The translations under genes were made by a program, and so were the position numbers. Below, one piece after another: positions 9,810 through 17,207 of a stretch of DNA of 64,000 nucleotides (positions are counted from its first letter, which is position 1; each line of letters opens with the position of its first letter). The DNA comes from Pedococcus cremeus (GTDB taxonomy: Bacteria; Actinomycetota; Actinomycetes; Actinomycetales; Dermatophilaceae). The notes beneath the pieces were generated by a model. The model searched no databases. It worked only from the letters and a program-made list of their open reading frames with translations, and had not been told where the DNA came from. The stretch spans positions 186,001 through 250,000 of the forward strand of contig NZ_FOHB01000004.1 of the NCBI RefSeq assembly GCF_900111375.1, read 5' to 3'.

Positions 9810-10333
9810 CGCGACACCTCCTGTCCGACAACCGTTTCCAGTGACCTGCGGAGAGCCGCCAACCCGTCGCTCGTCGTGCTCTTGACCGTGCCCTCCGAGC
9901 AACCCATGACCCGGGCCACCTCCGCGACCGGCAGGTCCTCCAGGTGTCTCAGCACCACGGCGAGTCGCTGCCGCGGCGGCAGCGCCGCCAGCGCCGCAAC
10001 GAGGTCCAGACGTGAGTCAGCCTCCGCTCCCCCTCGACCCGCGACGGGCTCGGCGAGGTGCGCGATCGTGGCATCCGCAGTCGACACCTCCCGGCTCCAC
10101 CAGTGCCGGCGCTGCTCGGAGACCAGTACGCGCACCAACACGGTCCGGGCGTACGCGAAGGGACTCTCCACGCCGTGGACGCGCGGCCACGCGGCATACA
10201 TCTTCTCGAGCGTCGCCTGCACCAGGTCGTCCGCGCGATGCGGGTCGTGGCACGCCGCATGGGCGAACCGACGGAGCCGCGGCATCGCGGCGACCGCGAA
10301 CTCGCGGAACTCCTCTTCCAGCTCGGCCCTCAC
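9806..10333 (-). CDS. ECF RNA polymerase sigma factor, SigE-family type
   Basis: 175 residues. Region 2 includes EFAVAAMPRLRRFAHAACHD and DDLVQATLEKMYAAW; region 4 includes LPPRQRLAVVLRHLEDLPVA and the helix-turn-helix GCSEGTVKSTTSDGLAALR. This is the actinobacterial SigE-family ECF group. The GTG start is preceded by GGGGAGG. It directs polymerase to a small regulon, probably restrained by the coupled membrane protein downstream. Targets are not visible in the window. Confidence 0.88.
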   Translation of the reverse strand: MRAELEEEFREFAVAAMPRLRRFAHAACHDPHRADDLVQATLEKMYAAWPRVHGVESPFAYARTVLVRVLVSEQRRHWWSREVSTADATIAHLAEPVAGRGGAEADSRLDLVAALAALPPRQRLAVVLRHLEDLPVAEVARVMGCSEGTVKSTTSDGLAALRRSLETVVGQEVSR

Positions 10334-10416
10334 CCGCGCCTCCCCTCTCCACCACGGTCAACGCGGCGAATGGGCACTGCGGTTGGGCGCGTCGCGAGGA
10401 ATTCTCGCACAGCGGC

Positions 10417-10447
10417 TTGACTTGAAGTTCACTTCACCTTCCACGAT
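10417..10447 (+). promoter_or_regulatory. MerR-type promoter/operator of the MFS gene
   Basis: TTGACT (10417-10422), then a 19-bp spacer holding the perfect dyad TGAAGT-TC-ACTTCA (10423-10436), then a weak -10 CACGAT (10442-10447). An over-long 19-bp spacer with a central dyad is the signature of MerR-family activation. The predicted transcript start falls on the second ATG (10455), so the message may be leaderless. No merR gene is adjacent. Confidence 0.5.
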
Positions 10448-11849
10448 GTCCGTCATGACCGCCACCGTCGCGACCACGCGGCCTCCGTCCCTCCTCAACC
10501 GCGAGTACCTTCCGTTCGCCGTCGGAGCCGTCGGGCTCGTGACCCTCGGCGCCTTCGAGAACCGCGCGGTGATGACCGTGCTCCCAACGGTCGCGGAGCG
10601 CCTCGACGGTGTGTGGCTGTTCGGAGCCGCCTCGGCGGCGCCGATGATCTCGTTCATCATCGCGACCGCGGTGGCGGGCACATGGGCCGACCGACGCGGT
10701 CCGCTGCAGCCGCTCTATGCCGGTCTCGGCCTCTTCGTGCTGGCCCAGGCGACGATGGGCCTGGCCCCCTCGATGCCGGTCTTCGTCACGGCCCGGCTCG
10801 GTGGCGGGTTGGCCGAGGGCCTGATCGACGTGGGGCTCGTCGTGCTCATGGCCAAGGCGCTGCCGGAGGAGCTGCGCGCCAAGGTCTTCGCCGCGTTCGC
10901 CGCGGCCTGGGTGCTGCCGTCGGTGCTGGGTCCGGCCCTCGCCGGCCTGGTGGCCGAGCACTTCGGATGGCGGGCGGTCTTCCTCATGGCCGTCGCGCTC
11001 GTCGTGCCGACCACGGCGATGCTGCGCCCGGCGATGGCTCGGACCCGCGCGGTACTCCCCGCGCCGACCGGGTGGACCGCCGAGGAGCGTCGAATGGTCC
11101 TCGCTGCGGTTCTCGTCGCGGCGTCGTTGGCGCTGCTCACCATCGGCGGGTCGCTGTTGACCCGTGACGGCTCGCTCCCCCTCGTCGGGGCGGCGGCGTC
11201 CGTCGCTGGGCTCGCCGTGCTCGCACCGAGCCTGCGGGCGGTGCTGCCGCCCGGGGTGCTGACCATGGGCCGCGGCATCCCGGCGGTCATCGCGTTGCGC
11301 GGGCTGGTCGCCGCGGCCTTCGGGCTCGTCGGCGCCTTCATCCCACTGATGCTCACCACGGTGCACGGCTTCCGGCCCGCGGCCGCCGGTGTGAGCCTGA
11401 CGGTCACGGGACTGTTCTGGTCGGTGGGGTCGCAGCTCCACGGACTGTCGTGGACCCAGCGGACCGTCGGACCGGTGCGGCGCCTGCAGATCGGCTTCTC
11501 ACTGATCGCGGCCGGCGTGGCCGGGCCGGCGCTGCTGAGCCTGGACGCGGCGCCCGTCTGGCTCGGGCTCTCGCTCTGGGCGGTCGCCGGCATCGGGATG
11601 GGGCTGTCGTCGCCCACCCTGTCGACCCACCTGCTCAGCCTCTCGCCTGCAGAGTCGCAGGGGCGCTACACCGCGGCGAGCAACCTCACCGGTTCGATCG
11701 CCCAGTCGCTGACGCTCGGCGCCGCGGGCGCGCTCATCGCCTGGCAGGCACCGACCCTGCCGGGATGGCTCTTCGCGGCGGTCATGCTGGCAGGCGGCCT
11801 CATTGCCGTCGGGGGCGCGGCTCTGGCCAGCCGGGCTGACGCCGGCTGA
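10446..11849 (+). CDS. MFS transporter (drug efflux type)
   Basis: 467 residues, mostly hydrophobic, about 12-14 membrane helices. The loop GTWADRRGPLQPLYAG after the second helix matches the MFS motif A region (GxxaDrxGrr). Helix-rich segments such as VGLVVLMAKALPEELRAKVF and VGSQLHGLSW follow. Probably a proton-driven exporter of hydrophobic compounds. The open frame continues far upstream only because stops are rare; homology starts at EYLPFAVGAVGLVTLG. ATG 10446 or ATG 10455 is the start, and the dyad promoter favours 10455. Confidence 0.85.
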   Translation: MSVMTATVATTRPPSLLNREYLPFAVGAVGLVTLGAFENRAVMTVLPTVAERLDGVWLFGAASAAPMISFIIATAVAGTWADRRGPLQPLYAGLGLFVLAQATMGLAPSMPVFVTARLGGGLAEGLIDVGLVVLMAKALPEELRAKVFAAFAAAWVLPSVLGPALAGLVAEHFGWRAVFLMAVALVVPTTAMLRPAMARTRAVLPAPTGWTAEERRMVLAAVLVAASLALLTIGGSLLTRDGSLPLVGAAASVAGLAVLAPSLRAVLPPGVLTMGRGIPAVIALRGLVAAAFGLVGAFIPLMLTTVHGFRPAAAGVSLTVTGLFWSVGSQLHGLSWTQRTVGPVRRLQIGFSLIAAGVAGPALLSLDAAPVWLGLSLWAVAGIGMGLSSPTLSTHLLSLSPAESQGRYTAASNLTGSIAQSLTLGAAGALIAWQAPTLPGWLFAAVMLAGGLIAVGGAALASRADAG

Positions 11850-11878
11850 GGTTCGACGGCCTGACGGCGTGGCCCCGG

Positions 11879-13162
11879 TCAGCCGACGTGCAGCTCCCGG
11901 CGCTCGGCGGCCAGCGCGATGTCAGTGCGGTGGTGCGAACCGTCGAGCTCGATCTTGTCGACGGCTTCGTACACCCGCTCACGGGCCTGCGAGAGGCTGT
12001 CGCCGAGGGCCACCACGGAGAGCACGCGGCCACCGGCGGAGACCAGGACGCCGTCCGCGTCCAGGGCGGTGCCGGCGTGGAGCACGTAGGCGGTCGGAAC
12101 GTCCGCGACCTCCTCGACGCCGAGGATCGGGTCACCGGTCCTCGGCGTGCCCGGGTAGTTGTGCGAGGCCACGACGACGGTCACGGCGTGCTGGTCCGAC
12201 CAGCGGAGGGCAGACAGGTCCTCCAGCCGGCCGGTGGCGGCCCCGTGGAGCAGGCTGCCCAGCGGCGTCTCGAGGCGGGCCAGCACCACCTGGGTCTCGG
12301 GGTCCCCGAAGCGGGCGTTGAACTCGATGACGCGGGGTCCCTTCGCCGTCAGGGCGAGGCCCACGTAGAGCACTCCGGTGAAGGGAGTGCCCCGGCGGTG
12401 CATCTCGTCGACGGTGGGCTGGGCCACCCTGGTGACGACCTCGTCCACGAGCGACGGCGGCGCCCAGTCGAGCGGCGAGTAGGCGCCCATGCCACCGGTG
12501 TTGGGCCCTTGGTCGTCGTCCCCGACGCGCTTGAAGTCCTGAGCCAGTGCCAGTGGCACCACGCTCGTGCCGTCGCAGATGCAGAACAGGGACGCCTCGG
12601 GGCCCTCGAGGTACTCCTCGACCACCACCCGGCCGTCCTCCTTCGCGAGGCAGCTGCGCGCGTGCTCGAGCGCCTCCGCGCGGTCGGTGGTGACGACGAC
12701 GCCCTTGCCGGCCGCCAGTCCGTCGTCCTTGACGACATGCGGGGCGCCGAGGGCGTCGAGCGCGGACTCGACCTCCTCGACGCTGGTGCACACGTGCGCC
12801 AGCGCAGTGGGCACCTCGGCCGCCGCCATGACCTCCTTGGCGAACGCCTTGCTGCCCTCGAGCCGGGCGGCCTGCGCCGAGGGCCCGAAGCAGGGGATGC
12901 CGGCTGCGCGGACGGCGTCGGCGACACCCGCCACCAGCGGGGCCTCCGGACCCACGACCACGAGGTCGACCGCGCGCTCGCGCGCGAGAGCGACCACGCC
13001 CTCGCCGTCGAGCAGGCCGCCGGGCAGGGGCTCACACAGGGCGATGGCGTCCATGCCCGGGTTGCCGGGGGCGGCGATCACCGCCTCCACGTCAGGGTCG
13101 GCCGTGAGCGACCGGACGAGGGCGTGCTCGCGCGCGCCGGTGCCGATGACGAGAACCTTCAC
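11879..13162 (-). CDS. purD: phosphoribosylamine-glycine ligase
   Basis: GAR synthetase, second step of purine synthesis. 427 residues. The GTG start begins VKVLVIGTGAREHALVRSL, the usual N-terminal domain; VVGPEAPLVAGVADAVR follows, then ATP-grasp elements (VVKDDGLAAGKGVVV, VVEEYLEGPEASLF) and GPRVIEFNARFGDPETQVVL with the metal-binding Glu/Asn. The longer open frame upstream was rejected because it has no homology. Convergent with the MFS gene, 29 bp apart. Confidence 0.95.
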   Translation of the reverse strand: MKVLVIGTGAREHALVRSLTADPDVEAVIAAPGNPGMDAIALCEPLPGGLLDGEGVVALARERAVDLVVVGPEAPLVAGVADAVRAAGIPCFGPSAQAARLEGSKAFAKEVMAAAEVPTALAHVCTSVEEVESALDALGAPHVVKDDGLAAGKGVVVTTDRAEALEHARSCLAKEDGRVVVEEYLEGPEASLFCICDGTSVVPLALAQDFKRVGDDDQGPNTGGMGAYSPLDWAPPSLVDEVVTRVAQPTVDEMHRRGTPFTGVLYVGLALTAKGPRVIEFNARFGDPETQVVLARLETPLGSLLHGAATGRLEDLSALRWSDQHAVTVVVASHNYPGTPRTGDPILGVEEVADVPTAYVLHAGTALDADGVLVSAGGRVLSVVALGDSLSQARERVYEAVDKIELDGSHHRTDIALAAERRELHVG

Positions 13163-13216
13163 AGGGCACACCCTAGAGAACCGGACCGGTCCCGGCGTCC
13201 GTCGCCGAACAGGTGG

Positions 13217-13255
13217 GACGAGCAGACGACAAGCAGACGACGAGCAGGCGACGAC
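13217..13255. repeat. 11-bp imperfect tandem repeat
   Basis: About 3.5 imperfect copies of GACGAGCAGAC in the gap between purD and the regulator. The gap 13163-13534 also holds the long inverted repeat and a candidate promoter listed separately. Confidence 0.6.
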
Positions 13256-13280
13256 CAGCCCGGATCGGGTGGAGAGAGAA

Positions 13281-13333
13281 GTGCGCGGCGTCCCGGGGAG
13301 GCAGGGGGGACATCTCCCGGGGACGCCGCGCAT
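13281..13333. repeat. long inverted repeat, 20-bp stem
   Basis: 5' arm 13281-13300 (GTGCGCGGCGTCCCGGGGAG) and 3' arm 13314-13333 pair over 20 positions with one G-G mismatch and one terminal wobble, loop of 13 nt. It lies in the divergent gap between purD and the HTH regulator, 119 bp beyond the purD start. It is too far from any stop codon to be an obvious terminator; a structured RNA, a protein-binding cruciform or a transcription block between the divergent promoters are options. Confidence 0.8.
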
Positions 13334-13456
13334 CCAACGTGCGGTCGCCTGGCGGGGGAACCTGCAACCTGTCACGTGGGTCGACGTGGTCGACTACGAC
13401 AACTGTGGCAAACGGAAGCCGTCGAGGTAAAGCCCTGACGCGGCGGAATTCCGTCA

Positions 13457-13485
13457 TTGACGGATACTCGCCAACGTCGCACGAT
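13457..13485 (+). promoter_or_regulatory. candidate promoter of the 13.5-kb regulator
   Basis: TTGACG (13457-13462), 17-bp spacer, CACGAT (13480-13485). The -35 is good; the -10 is weak. It would give a 5' leader of about 43 nt that carries the AAAGGGA ribosome site. Confidence 0.35.
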
Positions 13486-13534
13486 GGCCTTCGACGGGGT
13501 GGCTCACCTCGCGGGCTCGCACGAAAGGGACTCC

Positions 13535-14566
13535 ATGGACCCTACCGAGAAGGTGCCCGGGAGAACCGAGGAATCGGCGAACCCGCCCTCGTTCGGCTAC
13601 CCGGACCCCGACCTCGAAGCGGTGGCCACCCGGGTCTACCTCGCCGCGCTCCAACACCCCCAGCCTTCCCGTTCGCTCCTCGTCGCCCAGGGGATCCGGG
13701 AGGACCTGGTCGACACCTCGCTGCGCATCCTCGACGCCCAGGGGCTCATCCGGCTCCACGAGGGCGGCCAGCTCGAGGTGGTCCCGCCGGACATCGCGCT
13801 GCCCAACGTGGCCGCCGAGCTCGAGCACCGGGCACGGCAGACCCGGGCCTCGGCCCACGAGCTGGCCCAGGTGTTCTTCGCGGCGCGCTCGCAGGTCCTG
13901 CGGCCGGACCCCTCGAGCCTTCAGCTGCTGCAGTCGATGGACGAGCTCGCCGCCGCGACCGCCGACATCATCAGCAGCGGCACCGAGCGGGTGCGCGCCT
14001 TCCGGGCCATGTCACCGCGGACCCGTGAGCTGTTCGCCGCCCCGCTGCACGCCCACGAGGCCCCGAGCTTCGGCGCCGGCGGCGTCGCCCTCCCCCTCTA
14101 CACGACCTACGACAGCGCCGTGCTCGACCTCGACAACGCCCTCCAGGTGCTCGAGGCGCGGGAGGGCGGCGGCGAGCGCTTCCGCTTCGTCAGCTCGGTC
14201 CCCTTCTCGGCCCTCGTCGTGGACGAGGCGGCCGCCGTGGTCGACACCACCCTGTTCGAGGAGAACGGCTCCGGCTCGGTGCTGGTGCGCAGCCGTCCGA
14301 TGGTGCGCGCCCTGGGCGCGCTGGCCGACCTCTTCTGGGACCTCGGCTCACCCCTCCCCCGCACTGCCGGCGCCCGCTCGGCCGAGGCGCGGGACCGCAC
14401 CATCCTCGCGCTGCTGGCGGCGGGGGCCCCCGACGCGACGATCGCCCGCCAGACCGGCGTCTCCCAGCGCACCGTCGAACGCCGCGTCCGCGCCCTGATG
14501 GACCAGCTCGGCGCCGGGACCCGGTTCCAGGCCGGGGTCCAGGCGGCCAGACGCGGACTCGTGTAG
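13535..14566 (+). CDS. HTH transcriptional regulator (TrmB-like N-terminus, LuxR-like C-terminus)
   Basis: 343 residues. An N-terminal winged-helix-like part (YLAALQHPQPSRSLLVAQGI to ILDAQGLIRLHEGGQLEV, about residues 30-85), a central sensor-like domain and a C-terminal HTH (LLAAGAPDATIARQTGVSQR to VERRVRALMDQLGAGTRFQ). No receiver domain. The effector is unknown. The C-terminus closely resembles that of the regulator at 24.6 kb, so these are paralogues. ATG 13535 has AAAGGGA 5 nt upstream, preferred over an upstream in-frame ATG. No co-directional partner gene is coupled to it. Confidence 0.8.
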   Translation: MDPTEKVPGRTEESANPPSFGYPDPDLEAVATRVYLAALQHPQPSRSLLVAQGIREDLVDTSLRILDAQGLIRLHEGGQLEVVPPDIALPNVAAELEHRARQTRASAHELAQVFFAARSQVLRPDPSSLQLLQSMDELAAATADIISSGTERVRAFRAMSPRTRELFAAPLHAHEAPSFGAGGVALPLYTTYDSAVLDLDNALQVLEAREGGGERFRFVSSVPFSALVVDEAAAVVDTTLFEENGSGSVLVRSRPMVRALGALADLFWDLGSPLPRTAGARSAEARDRTILALLAAGAPDATIARQTGVSQRTVERRVRALMDQLGAGTRFQAGVQAARRGLV

Positions 14567-14648
14567 CGCCAACCCACGTCCTGCAACGGCGACGAACCCT
14601 CGGTGGCTAGACTCGTGCGTTCGCACACCAGGGGAAGAGCAGACAACC

Positions 14649-16958
14649 GTGACGCGTCCGGAAGACCTCCGCACCGAGGCCGCCACCGACGAGGTGGTCC
14701 ACCGAGCCGACCACCCCCAGCCCGACTTCGAGCACGACGCCGGGCACGACTCCGAGCACGGCTCCGAGCACGGGGCCGCTCACGAGATCGCCAAGGAGAT
14801 CGCGCACGAGCAGGCCTACGTCGACCGTGTCTACGCCGAGCTCGCCAAGGCCGCCCGGCGCGCGGGTCTCGTGGAGGCCGACGGTCTGGCCCGTGGCCGC
14901 ACCGACCGCACCGGTGACGTCCGCGACGAGGAGCTGACCGGCCTGTTCGAGCGCGATGCGCTGGTCTTCAACGCGGCTCGCCGCCGGACCACCCTCGAGA
15001 GCCAGTACGAGGGCCTCGTCTTCGGGCGGCTCGACCTCGACCAGCCGGGGCCCGAGGGAGAGCCGCGCGAGGCTCGCTACATCGGCCGCCTCGGGGTCCG
15101 CGACGACGAGTACGAGCCCCTGGTCATCGACTGGCGCGCCCCCGCCGCCGCGCCGTTCTACCGCGCCACGCCCGTGGAGCCCATGGGCGTCATCCGCCGG
15201 CGGGTGCTGCGGTGCAAGGGCTCCGAGGTCATCGGCGTCGAGGACGACCTCATGGTCGCCGAGGCCCCCGACGACATGGTGGTGGTCGGTGACGGGGCCC
15301 TGCTGGCCGCCCTCACCCGCAGCCGTGGCACCCAGATGCGCGACATCGTCGCGACCATCCAGCGCCACCAGGACGAGGCGATCCGGGCGCAGGCCCGCGG
15401 CGTCACCGAGATCACCGGCGGCCCCGGCACGGGCAAGACGGTCGTGGCGCTGCACCGCGCGGCATACCTGCTCTACTCCGACCGACGTCGGTTCGAGTCC
15501 GGCGGCATCCTCGTCGTCGGCCCCTCGGCCGCCTACACCGCCTACATCGAGCGGGTCCTGCCCTCACTCGGCGAGGAGTCGGTGACCATGCGCTCGCTCG
15601 GTGACGTCGTCGACGGCGTCACGGCCGTGCGGCTCGACAGCCCTGCGGCTGCTGCCGTGAAGGGCTCGCTCCGCATGCGCCGGGTGCTCGCGCGGGCGGC
15701 CCACGACGCGGTTCCGGACGCGCCGACGACCTTCCGTGCGTTCGTCGCGGGCCGGGCCATCCGGCTCGACCCACCCGTGCTGGACCGCATCCGGGCCCAG
15801 GTGCTGCGCAACCACCAGCGCAACCACGCCCTCCCCGCCGTGACGCGAGCCCTCGCCGAAGCCGCCTGGGCCACGCACCGCGAGGGCGAGCGCGACGAGT
15901 TCCTGGACGCGTTCGAGGACCACCTCGAGGTCGAGGCGTTCCTGCGGCAGTGGTGGCCGCAGGTCGATGCCCGCGAGGTGCTGCTGTGGATGACCGACGG
16001 CGCCCGGGTGCGCCGTTACGGCCAGGGGGTGCTCGCCGCTGGTGAGGCCGAGCTGCTCGCCGACTCCTTCACCCGCACCCTCGAGACCGGCGAGTGGTCG
16101 GTCGCCGACGTCGCCCTCATCGACGACCTGACCTCCCGGCTCGGCGTCGTGCAGGACGAGCCCGCCGAGGAGCGCGGCTTCTACGAGATCGAGGAGTACG
16201 ACGACCTCACGCAGTACGGCGTCGCGGAGGTGCGTGCGACCCGGCAAGGGGCTGCCCCGGCCACCGGGAGGCAGTCCCAGCGCACCCTGGACCCGCGCGA
16301 CCGCCTGATGCACGGCCGCATCGGCGGCCCCGAGGAGTACGCCCACGTGCTCGTCGACGAGGCGCAGGACCTCTCACCGATGCAGTGGCGGATGCTGGGC
16401 CGGCGGGGCCGCCACTCTTCGTGGACCGTCGTCGGAGACGCCGCACAGGCGTCCTGGCCGGATGCCGCCGAGGCGGCTCGTGCGCGCTCCGAGGCCTTCG
16501 GGTCGCAGGAGCGCCGGATGTTCCACATGGACACGAACTACCGCAACGCCCGCGAGATCTTCGACTACGCCGCCACGGTGGTGCGGGCCGAGGTGCCCGA
16601 CGCCGACATCCCGGCAGCGGTGCGCGAGACCGGCGTGCAGCCGATGGAGGTGACGGTCGACACGGCGGGGCTGGTGGCGGCCGCCGAGGCCGAGGTCGAC
16701 CGGTGGGTCGACGAGGTCGAGGGCTCCATCGCCGTCGTGGCCCCGGCCGAGCACGCCGCCGCGCTGGCGGGCCTCACCGGGACCGGCTCGGGTCGGGTGC
16801 AGGTCATCGACCCGATGTCGACCAAGGGCCTGGAGTACGACGCCACCGTCATCGTCGACCCCGACGAGATCACGGCCGAGTCCCCCGGCGGCGTCCGGGT
16901 GCTCTATGTCGCCCTCACCCGCGCGGCCCACCGCATGTCGGTCGTCCGCGTGGCCTAG
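14649..16958 (+). CDS. HelD/HelR-like UvrD-family ATPase
   Basis: 769 residues of the HelD/HelR branch of superfamily 1. These proteins bind RNA polymerase, strip it from DNA and recycle it; actinobacterial HelR protects against rifampicin. Walker A GGPGTGKTVVALHRAAYLL is near residue 256, motif II in AHVLVDEAQDLSPMQW, later motifs in DTNYRNAREIF and LYVALTRAAHRMSVV. The N-terminus is His/Glu rich (FEHDAGHDSEHGSEHG) before the coiled segment EIAHEQAYVDRVYAELAKAA. The GTG start follows GGGGAAG; TAGACT near 14607 may be the -10. No clear rifampicin-associated element was seen upstream. Confidence 0.87.
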   Translation: MTRPEDLRTEAATDEVVHRADHPQPDFEHDAGHDSEHGSEHGAAHEIAKEIAHEQAYVDRVYAELAKAARRAGLVEADGLARGRTDRTGDVRDEELTGLFERDALVFNAARRRTTLESQYEGLVFGRLDLDQPGPEGEPREARYIGRLGVRDDEYEPLVIDWRAPAAAPFYRATPVEPMGVIRRRVLRCKGSEVIGVEDDLMVAEAPDDMVVVGDGALLAALTRSRGTQMRDIVATIQRHQDEAIRAQARGVTEITGGPGTGKTVVALHRAAYLLYSDRRRFESGGILVVGPSAAYTAYIERVLPSLGEESVTMRSLGDVVDGVTAVRLDSPAAAAVKGSLRMRRVLARAAHDAVPDAPTTFRAFVAGRAIRLDPPVLDRIRAQVLRNHQRNHALPAVTRALAEAAWATHREGERDEFLDAFEDHLEVEAFLRQWWPQVDAREVLLWMTDGARVRRYGQGVLAAGEAELLADSFTRTLETGEWSVADVALIDDLTSRLGVVQDEPAEERGFYEIEEYDDLTQYGVAEVRATRQGAAPATGRQSQRTLDPRDRLMHGRIGGPEEYAHVLVDEAQDLSPMQWRMLGRRGRHSSWTVVGDAAQASWPDAAEAARARSEAFGSQERRMFHMDTNYRNAREIFDYAATVVRAEVPDADIPAAVRETGVQPMEVTVDTAGLVAAAEAEVDRWVDEVEGSIAVVAPAEHAAALAGLTGTGSGRVQVIDPMSTKGLEYDATVIVDPDEITAESPGGVRVLYVALTRAAHRMSVVRVA

Positions 16959-17207
16959 CCCCGCCCCGCGCGAAGCAGCGAGAGCGCGGCTGACACGGTA
17001 TGCGGCGCCCCAGCGCCTGTGACCCGTGGGGCCCACTATGACGGGCGTTGCCTTGTGGGCGGAATGTTCAACCAAACGGATGAGCCGACGTTCCACCGTT
17101 CACGCGTGCCTTTACGCTTTCTTTACTAATACTTTGCCTTCACTAGACGCGTTCTAGACCAGTTCGAGGGGGTCGACTGGTCACGCGGGTGATGAAGGGA
17201 AAGTGCC
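16959..17207 (+). promoter_or_regulatory. AT-rich promoter region and 5' hairpin of the CnaB-repeat gene
   Basis: This 249-bp gap contains an AT-rich patch (about 17108-17145), unusual here. TTTACT followed by 16 bp and TAGACG is one promoter reading; alternatives exist. GACCAG-T-TCGA (17157-17167) pairs with TCGACTGGTC (17173-17182) around five G, with one bulged T. The hairpin ends about 10 nt before the ribosome site GAAGGGA and could influence translation. Confidence 0.45.

Noticed and set aside
8031-10445. Long N-terminal extension of the MFS frame
   Set aside because: The frame is open by chance across purC and the sigma operon, which are real genes on the other strand; transporter homology begins near 10490.
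11834-11884. GGCTGAC/GTCAGCC pairing as a terminator between MFS and purD
   Set aside because: Only 7 bp with a loop of about 37 nt and partly inside both coding ends; too weak to list.
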